Assembly (NCBI GenBank): GCA_029856295.1
Contig: JAHQWS010000152.1
Coordinates: 1 to 6,086, forward strand
Direction: 5' to 3'
DNA from: Promethearchaeia archaeon
GTDB lineage: Archaea; Asgardarchaeota; Lokiarchaeia; Sigyniarchaeales; SOKP01
DNA: 6,086 nucleotides
The notes under the pieces are model-generated. The model saw only the letters and a list, made by a program, of their open reading frames with translations, did not search any database and was not told the origin of the DNA. A program made the position numbers and the translations under genes. How positions within the stretch are numbered: the stretch's first letter is position 1; each line of letters begins with the position of its first letter. Shown in pieces: positions 1 to 5,209 of the stretch.

Positions 1-1339
1 GGTCATATAATTTCCAAAAGGTCAAAGTTGATATGAGTATGAAGATCATTGGAATTAACGCAAGATGGAGTTGAATTCCCCAGATGGCTTCGGCAGATTG
101 GACTTCTACGTTTTCATTGAATCCTGTGAGGGTATGTATAATTGCAAAAGTTAATGCCTGAGCAACTAAAGAGAAGCGACCAAAGAAGGCCCTTACTCCG
201 TATGTTATTCCTTCTGATCTTTTCCCTGTTCTTACTACTTGCTCATCGATTACATCCCCTAATACCGGATCCAGCAATATCCAAAACCCTCCGAGACCAA
301 AACCCCATATAAGAATTGCAAATACAAACAGATAATAATCAGTAATAAAAATGAGTGGTGCCGTAACTATGGTCATTACTGCCCCTGCAAATATAATCGT
401 TTTTCGGTTGTCATTAATTTTTTGTCCAATAACTATCCATACCGGGAATGAGATTAACGAGCCGATAAGAAACCCTATCATTACTAATGATATGGCCTCA
501 GCTTCCATTCTAAAAATATATCGCACTAAATAAGGAATAGAAGCAATCATACAGGTGGTCATGGAAGAATAGAATACAAACGCGATAAAGTATGCTACAA
601 AATTTTTTTGCTTGATCTGTGTTTTCATCGTCTTGAAAAATGGGTCTCTCTTAGGTTCTTCTAGAGCTTTCACAAGATAAAGATCAACGTTTATTTGATC
701 ATCTCGAACGCCGGGGATTGCCAGTGTTAAAGCTATCATACCTATGATTATGACTATAATAGCCTGAATGAAATAAGAGCTTATATCCCCAAATGTTATA
801 AATAAAGGTGGTATAATAGCCCCTAATACTATTCCAAAAACGGAAATCATAATACCTAATCCTGCAGCTGTTCTGCGTTCCTTGACCGAACGGAATTTAT
901 CCGGGAACAAAGCATAGAAGTTGACCATATAAATTGATTGGAATGTATCATACAAACATGTTGCGAGTAATAACCACAAAAATATTAACAAAGCTCCTTT
1001 TACCGGATCCTGATTTGGGGGAGTAAACAATAGAATATAACAAATTATCCAAGGAATCCCTCCAAAAAGGATAAATGGAAAGCGCCGTCCCCATTTCTTA
1101 GTAAACTTAAATGGTCGATCTGTTAAATAGCCAATAACGGGATCATTAATCGCATTATATATAGCGAATATAATAAATCCAAGTCCAATTAACCACACAT
1201 TTAATTTAATTTCAGTTTCATAAAAAAAGAACACATATGCTCCAAACGCCATGGTTAAAAACTCATCATTGAAACGTCCAAACCCGTTCGAAAAATAGAC
1301 AAGTTTGGAGTGCTTTACTTCAATTTCGGATTCATTCAT
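1..1339 (-). CDS. GPH-family (MelB-like) MFS sugar/cation symporter, C-terminus cut by window edge
   Basis: An open frame of 446 codons starts at the ATG at 1339-1337 and runs off the left edge, so no stop is seen. The product is a polytopic membrane protein with about 12 hydrophobic helices. It shows the two hallmarks of the glycoside-pentoside-hexuronide:cation symporter family: YNAINDPVIGYLTDR at residues 61-75 followed by KKWGRRFPFI (81-90), and the late loop DPVLGDVID...TGKRSEG near residues 357-377. Family members usually import sugars or glycosides with Na+ or H+; the substrate cannot be read from sequence. Compared with the MelB motif WDAINDP, the first cation-site Asp (D55) is Asn62 here, while the Asn and second Asp are kept (N65, D66). 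The last helix is already present, so probably only a short tail is missing. An SD-like AAGGTC lies 6 nt before the ATG. It is divergent from secY and probably unrelated to it in function. Confidence 0.9.
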   Translation of the reverse strand, partial: MNESEIEVKHSKLVYFSNGFGRFNDEFLTMAFGAYVFFFYETEIKLNVWLIGLGFIIFAIYNAINDPVIGYLTDRPFKFTKKWGRRFPFILFGGIPWIICYILLFTPPNQDPVKGALLIFLWLLLATCLYDTFQSIYMVNFYALFPDKFRSVKERRTAAGLGIMISVFGIVLGAIIPPLFITFGDISSYFIQAIIVIIIGMIALTLAIPGVRDDQINVDLYLVKALEEPKRDPFFKTMKTQIKQKNFVAYFIAFVFYSSMTTCMIASIPYLVRYIFRMEAEAISLVMIGFLIGSLISFPVWIVIGQKINDNRKTIIFAGAVMTIVTAPLIFITDYYLFVFAILIWGFGLGGFWILLDPVLGDVIDEQVVRTGKRSEGITYGVRAFFGRFSLVAQALTFAIIHTLTGFNENVEVQSAEAIWGIQLHLALIPMIFILISTLTFWKLYD

Positions 1340-1345
1340 TTTTAA

Positions 1346-1351
1346 GACCTT
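1346..1351 (-). promoter_or_regulatory. Shine-Dalgarno of the GPH transporter
   Basis: On the minus strand AAGGTC lies 6 nt upstream of the ATG at 1339. It matches the core complementary to the archaeal 16S rRNA tail and supports this start over the ATG-like triplets nearby. Confidence 0.5.
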
Positions 1352-1359
1352 GTTATTTC

Positions 1360-1426
1360 AATTTTGAATAAAATACGTAGTAATTTTAATATTAAATATT
1401 CTAACTTATATAATTTATTCAAAATT
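1360..1426. repeat. 13-bp perfect inverted repeat around the transporter promoter
   Basis: AATTTTGAATAAA at 1360-1372 is repeated exactly in inverted orientation at 1414-1426 (TTTATTCAAAATT), with 41 bp between. The arms bracket the predicted transcription start of the GPH transporter. They are AT-rich, so chance is possible, but a two-site operator would look like this. Confidence 0.4.
1404..1417 (-). promoter_or_regulatory. Putative TATA box of the GPH transporter
   Basis: The minus strand reads AAATTATATAA here, a reasonable archaeal TATA element. Transcription would begin about 26 nt downstream (near 1383), giving a leader of about 45 nt that includes the AAGGTC site. It overlaps the outer arm of a 13-bp inverted repeat (1360-1372 / 1414-1426), which could be a regulator site. 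This is inferred from spacing and base composition only. Confidence 0.35.
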
Positions 1427-1501
1427 CATGTTGAAACGTCCATATTTTAAAAAGAGAGATGGTTCTAATAGACCAAAAAGGATCAAAAAATTTTAGCTGA
1501 T

Positions 1502-1523
1502 ATTTCATAGTAATTTCATAGTA
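1502..1523. repeat. Two tandem 11-bp repeats in the divergent promoter region
   Basis: ATTTCATAGTA occurs twice in exact tandem (1502-1512 and 1513-1523), followed by a partial GTA. The 11-bp period is close to one DNA helical turn, which suits paired binding of a regulator on one DNA face. It lies between the divergent transporter and secY promoters, about 65 bp upstream of the secY TATA box. Confidence 0.45.
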
Positions 1524-1586
1524 GTAATTTATTGTCTTACTTAGTACATTTTAAAAATCATAATCTTTTTTTTATAATCTAAATTC

Positions 1587-1596
1587 TTTATATAAA
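1587..1596 (+). promoter_or_regulatory. TATA box of secY
   Basis: TTTATATAAA is a near-consensus archaeal TATA element. Start of transcription is expected about 26 nt downstream, at 1615-1620, leaving a leader of only about 10-15 nt before the ATG at 1631. No SD is visible there, so secY is probably translated from a very short leader. Confidence 0.55.
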
Positions 1597-1611
1597 TTTG
1601 AAATATTTAAC

Positions 1612-1627
1612 AATCAATTAATTGATT
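1612..1627. repeat. 16-bp perfect palindrome just before secY
   Basis: AATCAATTAATTGATT equals its own reverse complement. It covers the predicted transcription start and ends 3 nt before the secY ATG. A protein bound here would block initiation, so it is a candidate operator. The AT bias makes a chance palindrome possible. Confidence 0.4.
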
Positions 1628-1630
1628 TAA

Positions 1631-3100
1631 ATGCCGAGTAATTTTCTTAAGTTCTTCTCTCCGTTTGTTAGAGTTATGCCGGAAATCAGAAATCCGCAGA
1701 GAGAAGTTTCATTCAAAGAAAAATTTGTATGGACTGCCATTGTACTAGTAATTTATTTGATTATGTCCAATATCCCTTTATATGGTGTTGATCTCCAAGA
1801 ATCAACAGATTATTTCTATTGGCTAAGAGTAATTCTGGCAAGTCAGAGAGGAACTTTAACAGAATTGGGAATCGGACCAATTGTGACTTCTGGATTAATC
1901 ATGCAGTTATTGCTTGGTTCCAAAATGATTAATGTTGATATGAGCGACCCCTATGACCGGTCAATGTTCAGTGGAACTCAAAAAGTCGTGGCAATTTTCC
2001 TAACAGCTTTTAACGCGATTGCCTATATGCTTGGAGGGGCATTTGGACCTCCTGAGATTTTAGGACTAGAAAATATGGTTCTCATCTTTCTCCAATTAAT
2101 GTTCGCCGGGGTCATAATTGTCCTGCTTGATGAGCTACTTCAGAAAGGATGGGGGCTCGGCAGTGGAGTTTCTTTGTTTATCGCTGCAGGTGTGGCAGGT
2201 CAAATCTTTTGGAATACGTTTAGCTTTATTGAGGCTCCTGATGAGGCTCGCTTGCCAAGAGGTATAATTATTGCCATATTTTATGTACTATTTGATGATG
2301 ATGCTGACACGAACATTCAGGATCTCTGGGTTCGGGGACAATTGCCGTCTATCTTAGGATTAATGACCACGATTATCATATTTGTAATTGTAGTTTGGTT
2401 CGAGGGGACCCGTGTGGAGATACCGTTGCAATATAAGGGCTATCGAGGCTTCAAAGGCAAATATCCGATGAAGCTTCTCTATGTTTCTAATATTCCAGTT
2501 ATTTTAGTTAACGCGTTGTACGCCAACATACTATTCTTTGGTCAGATCATAGCAGGCCCCGAATCAGGATTGCGAGGTCAAGGGTATGACTTTTGGCTCG
2601 ACTTAATTGGAACTTTTGAATATCAAAGTACAGGAGAGGGCACGGGAGGGTATCTTATTCCCTCTTCAGGCTTAATCTATATCCTCTCACCGCCGCAAGG
2701 CATTGAAGCATTAATTGATGACCCGTTACGAGCGGTCATATATCTGCTAATATTTATAGTTCTTTGTATTTCGCTCGGGAAAGTCTGGGTGGATGTATCA
2801 GGACTCGCGCCCAGAGATATCGCACAACAAATTATTGATTCAGGAATGCAGGTGCCCGGATTCAGAAGTTCTTCAAAGATTGTTGAAAGAATCCTCAAAA
2901 GATACATTCCCACTCTTATCGTACTTAACGGAATTATCATCGCACTGCTAAGCTTCATGGCGGACAGCCTTGGAGCGTTGACTTCGGGTACGGGGCTCCT
3001 AATTGCTATAGGAATTGTGCACCAATATGCTGAAACAATAAGTAAGGAAGTCGCTGCAGAACAGTACCCCAGCATGCGTGGATTTCTTGGATTGGATTAA
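1631..3100 (+). CDS. secY: Protein translocase channel subunit SecY (Sec61 alpha)
   Basis: The 489-residue protein is the pore subunit of the Sec translocon, which with SecE and Sec-beta moves unfolded proteins across, or laterally into, the cytoplasmic membrane. It has about ten hydrophobic helices. Conserved stretches include FKEKFVWTAIVL (28-39), RVILASQRGTL (66-76), ELGIGPIVTSGLIMQLL (78-94), LDELLQKGWGLGSGVSLFIA (166-185), the cytosolic 6/7 loop RVEIPLQYKGYRG (261-273) with YVSNIPVIL (284-292), and the 8/9 loop with LKRYIPTL (422-429). These loops are the ribosome/SRP-receptor docking surface in the family. The N-terminus (NFLKFFSPFVRVMPEI) aligns with that of Sec61 alpha, which supports the first ATG over Met16 or later ones. 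Several segments look more like eukaryotic Sec61 alpha than euryarchaeal SecY. The usual downstream neighbour adk is absent. It has its own promoter and a T-rich terminator. Confidence 0.97.
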   Translation: MPSNFLKFFSPFVRVMPEIRNPQREVSFKEKFVWTAIVLVIYLIMSNIPLYGVDLQESTDYFYWLRVILASQRGTLTELGIGPIVTSGLIMQLLLGSKMINVDMSDPYDRSMFSGTQKVVAIFLTAFNAIAYMLGGAFGPPEILGLENMVLIFLQLMFAGVIIVLLDELLQKGWGLGSGVSLFIAAGVAGQIFWNTFSFIEAPDEARLPRGIIIAIFYVLFDDDADTNIQDLWVRGQLPSILGLMTTIIIFVIVVWFEGTRVEIPLQYKGYRGFKGKYPMKLLYVSNIPVILVNALYANILFFGQIIAGPESGLRGQGYDFWLDLIGTFEYQSTGEGTGGYLIPSSGLIYILSPPQGIEALIDDPLRAVIYLLIFIVLCISLGKVWVDVSGLAPRDIAQQIIDSGMQVPGFRSSSKIVERILKRYIPTLIVLNGIIIALLSFMADSLGALTSGTGLLIAIGIVHQYAETISKEVAAEQYPSMRGFLGLD

Positions 3101-3102
3101 AT

Positions 3103-3118
3103 TATTTTTTCCTTTTTT
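3103..3118 (+). terminator. T-rich terminator of secY
   Basis: Two runs of six T separated by CC begin 4 nt after the secY stop. Archaeal termination relies mainly on such U-tracts. No strong hairpin precedes it. Confidence 0.55.
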
Positions 3119-3202
3119 AAAATCCATTTTTCAATAATGAAATCTTGAACTGCTGGAGAATCATAATCATTCTTAGAATGAATACTTGGTTTTGGAATCC
3201 AA

Positions 3203-3220
3203 ACACTTTTAAAAAAGTGT
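3203..3220. repeat. Perfect 8-bp hairpin upstream of the EMC3-like gene
   Basis: ACACTTTT, two A, then AAAAGTGT form a perfect inverted repeat. A second small hairpin (3191-3195 with 3199-3203) abuts it. It lies about 20 bp upstream of the putative TATA box at 3241-3251, so it could be a promoter-proximal site. It is not a typical terminator, since neither side continues into a T-run right after the stem on the plus strand. Confidence 0.4.
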
Positions 3221-3240
3221 AAAAAATTTATTAAGTTAAA

Positions 3241-3251
3241 GTTAATATAAT
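3241..3251 (+). promoter_or_regulatory. Putative TATA box of the EMC3-like gene
   Basis: GTTAATATAAT is the best TATA-like element in the gap after the secY terminator. Transcription from about 3270 would give a leader of about 25 nt carrying the GAAGGT site. The match is moderate in a very AT-rich background. Confidence 0.35.
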
Positions 3252-3284
3252 AACACATAAAGTTGTTAAAATTCATAAATAGTT

Positions 3285-3290
3285 GAAGGT
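3285..3290 (+). promoter_or_regulatory. Shine-Dalgarno deciding the start at 3298
   Basis: GAAGGT lies 7 nt before the ATG at 3298, which is good archaeal SD spacing. The in-frame TTG at 3283 would place this site inside the coding region, so ATG 3298 is preferred. Confidence 0.55.
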
Positions 3291-3297
3291 TTATCGT

Positions 3298-3927
3298 ATG
3301 GGTTTATTAATGGTCTTACAAGATTCAGGTTGGATGAATACTCCTCCAGGCTCAATGTGGTTTATTATTTTATTATCTATAATAATCTCTATCGCAAGTG
3401 TTTTACTTACTAAGTTATTAATTGATACGAAGGAAATGGAGAGAAAACAGAAGCAGATAAAAGCTCATAATGAAGAGAAGAAAAAGATCATTGAAATTGC
3501 AAAGGTAGATGTTGAAAGATACCATAAGGCTCGTAAAAAATGGGAGAGAAGAGATATAATGCTGAAAAAATCGCAACAGGGCATGGCGATGGACAGAATG
3601 AAACCCACCTTATTTACCTTTTTACCAATGATTATTATTTTTGCGGTTCTTAGAGGAATTTATGCGAATGATCCCGTTGCAGCCACACCGATGAATCCTT
3701 TATTTTATGGTCTCTTACAATGGCCAATTGGTATGGGAATGGCGGATGAAAGTCTATGGATTGGTAACGCTGCTTGGATTAATTTTACGGCATGGTATTT
3801 TGTATGTTCATTAGGTACTAATACATTACTTCAGAGAATATTAGGATTACAAACTCAAGCCTCTGGTGGAATGGAACAAATGTTTACAGGACAACAAACC
3901 GCAGGGGCGGAGTTTCCAGATGTTTAG
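3298..3927 (+). CDS. EMC3/TMCO1-type membrane protein insertase (DUF106, archaeal YidC-like)
   Basis: This 209-residue protein belongs to the DUF106 group of the Oxa1 superfamily (archaeal YidC-like proteins, EMC3, TMCO1, Get1), which inserts membrane proteins with short or weak translocated segments. The layout is typical: an outside N-terminus, a first membrane helix at about 21-43, a long charged cytosolic coiled coil at about 44-95 rich in Lys and Glu, then helices at about 102-121 and 158-180. MKPTLFTFLPMIIIFAVLRGIY (101-122) is the characteristic second helix entry. A Met/Gln/Gly-rich flexible tail ends the protein. An in-frame TTG at 3283 would add five residues (MKVYR), but GAAGGT at 3285-3290 supports the ATG at 3298. 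In many archaea this gene lies near secY with adk between; here the 197-bp gap holds no adk. It has its own promoter-like sequence. I assign the family confidently and the insertase role by homology. Confidence 0.9.
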   Translation: MGLLMVLQDSGWMNTPPGSMWFIILLSIIISIASVLLTKLLIDTKEMERKQKQIKAHNEEKKKIIEIAKVDVERYHKARKKWERRDIMLKKSQQGMAMDRMKPTLFTFLPMIIIFAVLRGIYANDPVAATPMNPLFYGLLQWPIGMGMADESLWIGNAAWINFTAWYFVCSLGTNTLLQRILGLQTQASGGMEQMFTGQQTAGAEFPDV

Positions 3928-3960
3928 TCAACAATGAACAATGAATAAAATAATCTAATC

Positions 3961-4018
3961 ACTTTTTTCCACATTATCTATTTTATAGACAATAAATTTT
4001 TATTTTCAATTTGTTTTT
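3961..4018 (+). terminator. Terminator region after the EMC3-like gene
   Basis: A six-T run (3963-3968), a small hairpin (TCTAT at 3977-3981 pairing with ATAGA at 3985-3989) and several later T-runs to 4018 follow the gene. Together they look like an archaeal U-tract terminator separating it from the next gene. Confidence 0.45.
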
Positions 4019-4038
4019 AAATCACCAGAATTATTTAA
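4014..4038 (+). promoter_or_regulatory. Promoter region of the thioredoxin-like gene
   Basis: Two TATA-like elements are present: TTTTTAAAT at 4014-4022 and TTATTTAA at 4031-4038. The first would start transcription near 4044 and leave a leader of about 25 nt containing GGGGGAT (4059-4065), a partial SD ending 4 nt before the ATG. I cannot choose firmly between them. Confidence 0.35.
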
Positions 4039-4069
4039 GAGTACCTCTTTTAAGAAATGGGGGATACAA

Positions 4070-4567
4070 ATGGATTTAAACTGGTCAGACATTAAATCAG
4101 AGACGATGTCTATTGATGATTATTTAAATATTTTTAAAGAAAAGACAGAAATCATTAAAAATTATGAGAATTATAAACCAAAGACGAAGCATCTCGAACA
4201 TATTAAAGAATTTATTGCGAAAAAGCATATAGAATTGAAAATCTTGGCAATGGGAGCGAAATGGTGTCATGATTGCGCAGAACAGGTACCACATATGACA
4301 AAAATAGTAAAAGAATTAGGGACAGAGTACATTGAAATGAAAACTTTATACGGGATAAAAGTTAATGCATTTCGAAAGGAAGGTGAGATTTTATGGGATA
4401 AAAGACATTCTCCCCCAGAAGCAGTTGATCCTAAATTTAATTTAATTGCTATTCCCACGTTCTTTATTTTCAAAGATAATGAGAATATTGGTCGTATTAT
4501 AGAGCATCCAAAAAGATTTTCAACACTTGAAAGGGATCTTTGTAATATCTTAAGGAAGTGTTTCTGA
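4070..4567 (+). CDS. Thioredoxin-fold protein with WCHDC active site
   Basis: The 165-residue protein has a thioredoxin domain at about 45-165 after a Lys/Glu-rich helical N-terminal extension of about 45 residues. The active site is ILAMGAKWCHDCAEQVPHM (58-76), with the redox Cys66-His-Asp-Cys69 after Trp65. The cis-proline follows in IAIPTFFIF (126-134, Pro129), then a GRIIEHP turn (141-147). The domain pattern fits thioredoxin-like proteins that reduce or exchange disulfides. No signal peptide or membrane helix is seen, so it should act in the cytoplasm. Two further Cys (158, 164) lie near the C-terminus, the latter one residue before the end. It sits just downstream of two membrane-insertion genes but has its own promoter, so a link to them is unproven. 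The partner and substrate are unknown. The start is the first ATG of the frame, preceded by a G-rich SD-like stretch. Confidence 0.85.
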   Translation: MDLNWSDIKSETMSIDDYLNIFKEKTEIIKNYENYKPKTKHLEHIKEFIAKKHIELKILAMGAKWCHDCAEQVPHMTKIVKELGTEYIEMKTLYGIKVNAFRKEGEILWDKRHSPPEAVDPKFNLIAIPTFFIFKDNENIGRIIEHPKRFSTLERDLCNILRKCF

Positions 4568-4772
4568 GAATTTTTTAAAATCTTTACTAATTTCATTTAT
4601 AATCTTTTTTCTCTTAATTCATAAATGATAACTGGGGGGTTTTTTCGATTTTTTTTATCTTGATAAAAACTCTTAAAGTGAATAATAGAAATGTAAAAAT
4701 CTCAGTTAGGTTTTAATATGCATTTTTAAAAACATTGTTACTCCTCTAAATAAATTATCTAGTTGAATTGCA
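4568..4772. other. Intergenic region with plus-strand T-tract terminators
   Basis: No credible gene is visible here. T-rich runs follow the thioredoxin-like gene at 4571-4576 and near 4605-4612. A stronger element, six G followed by six T then a run of eight T, lies at 4634-4656. These probably end transcription of the plus-strand gene. A TTTTTAAAAA palindrome (4723-4732) could be a TATA element for the small ORF that follows. Confidence 0.5.
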
Positions 4773-5017
4773 ATGGTAAGGTGTAATAAATGTAAGAAAA
4801 AAATTAAGAAAAACCACATAAATAAGGTTTTTCAATTAATATTAGGGAATATGGATAACGGTAATTTTTATGGGAGTGAAATCCTATATTACCACATTGA
4901 GGAATTAACTATTCCAAATCCTACATAGACGAATTAATTAAATTAGAACAAGATTTTTTTTCATTACTTTACTTTAATCTTTTAAAGAAATTCCTTTTTG
5001 GAAATAAGTCTATTTAA
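4773..5017 (+). pseudogene. Small zinc-binding-like ORF with apparent single-base frameshift
   Basis: The first frame (4773-4928) encodes 51 residues beginning MVRCNKCKKKIKKN. It has a Cys4-x2-Cys7 knuckle and ends its plausible part at FYGSEILYYHIE (32-43). From 4901 the frame one base back reads GINYSKSYIDELIKLEQDFF and on to a stop at 5015-5017, with normal-looking composition. Adding one G in the GG at 4901-4902 joins them into one 81-residue protein. The pattern CxxC, about 30 residues, YYHxx resembles short treble-clef or LIM-like zinc modules, where a last Cys would follow His41 by three residues. That position falls exactly at the frame break and is not Cys here. It may be a decayed gene, a sequencing error, or two chance ORFs. 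No SD is visible, and an in-frame TGA lies just upstream of the ATG. Function unknown. Confidence 0.4.
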
Positions 5018-5039
5018 TTTAAGAGCGCAACGGGAGGGA

Positions 5040-5067
5040 ATTTCGTTTTCCAATAAAATTGGAAACT
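5040..5067 (-). other. tRNA-Ser intron 2 inside the T-loop (59/60)
   Basis: A 28-nt insert interrupts the T-loop between A59 and T60. A textbook bulge-helix-bulge forms: T-stem as outer helix, central 4-bp helix TTCG/CGAA, 3-nt bulges AA^A and AT^T, and an inner 7-bp hairpin TTTCCAA/TTGGAAA. Cutting both bulges after their second base restores TTCGAAT exactly. Confidence 0.85.
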
Positions 5068-5098
5068 TTCGAACCCCCGAGTGCGAAGCACACCAGCT

Positions 5099-5116
5099 TT
5101 CTGGGACAATTTTCCG
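5099..5116 (-). other. tRNA-Ser intron 1 at canonical position 37/38
   Basis: The 18-nt intron CGGAAAATTGTCCCAGAA separates G37 from A38. A bulge-helix-bulge can be drawn: anticodon stem as outer helix, central helix TTGG/CCAG (one U-G pair), 5' bulge AG^C and 3' bulge AA^A. The inner helix is very short, so this is a relaxed motif. The tRNA splicing endonuclease would cut it. Confidence 0.8.
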
Positions 5117-5160
5117 CTCCAAGCTGGCGCCTTACCAGGCTAGGCTACCGTTGCTTAATA

Positions 5161-5204
5161 AATAAAAAAATAAAAGTTTAATGAAATTATAGAAAATATT
5201 CTAT
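5161..5204 (-). terminator. eL14 terminator / tRNA-Ser promoter region
   Basis: Downstream of eL14 on the minus strand lies a perfect 6-bp hairpin (5189-5204, ATAGAA/TTCTAT) and then a T-rich run (5161-5175 as A on the plus strand). This can end eL14 transcription. The same AT-rich stretch sits at about the distance expected for a TATA box of the tRNA, whose 5' end is at 5154. The two roles cannot be separated from sequence. Confidence 0.4.
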
Positions 5205-5209
5205 TTAAG

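Larger units (their letters stand above)
5026..5154 (-). tRNA. tRNA-Ser(GGA) with two introns (37/38 and T-loop 59/60)
   Basis: On the minus strand a perfect 7-bp acceptor stem (GCAACGG / CCGTTGC) is followed by U8-A9, a 3-bp D-stem GCC/GGC with a GG-containing loop, an anticodon stem CCAGC/GCTGG, a long variable arm (GTGC-TTC-GCAC) and a T-stem GGGGG/CCCTC with one G-U pair. The loop TTGGAGA gives anticodon GGA (5118-5120), which reads serine codons UCC and UCU. The long variable arm and discriminator G (5026) also fit serine. The gene is interrupted by an 18-nt intron after position 37 and a 28-nt intron between T-loop positions 59 and 60. Removal gives an 83-nt tRNA with canonical TTCGAAT T-loop. 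The 3' CCA is not encoded, as is common in archaea. It lies downstream of eL14 on the same strand, 55 bp past its stop, and converges with the small plus-strand ORF. Confidence 0.92.

Noticed and set aside
351..533. Plus-strand 60-residue open frame
   Set aside because: It lies antisense within the well-supported GPH transporter and has no family features.
1428..1496. 22-codon very basic ORF (MLKRPYFKKRDGSNRPKRIKKF without a known family)
   Set aside because: Its Lys/Arg content follows from A-rich DNA, it overlaps the transporter promoter and no SD is visible; likely chance.
2677..3075. Minus-strand 132-residue open frame inside secY
   Set aside because: It is a shadow of the secY coding frame; secY is certain and the antisense protein shows no recognisable domain.
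3283..3297. TTG start adding MKVYR to the EMC3-like protein
   Set aside because: GAAGGT at 3285-3290 is a good SD for the ATG at 3298 and would be coding if TTG were used.
3930..3943. AACAATG tandem repeat after the EMC3-like gene
   Set aside because: Two 7-bp units just past a stop codon in AT-rich DNA; too short to mean much.
4267..4596. Minus-strand 109-residue open frame over the thioredoxin-like gene
   Set aside because: It is antisense to the thioredoxin-fold gene, whose WCHDC and cis-Pro motifs are clear.
4773..5017. Programmed ribosomal frameshifting in the small ORF
   Set aside because: No slippery heptamer or following stem is seen at 4895-4903; indel or read error is simpler.
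5026..5154. tRNA on the plus strand
   Set aside because: The acceptor arms pair on either strand, but the D-loop GG, TTCGAAT T-loop and type II variable arm only read correctly on the minus strand.
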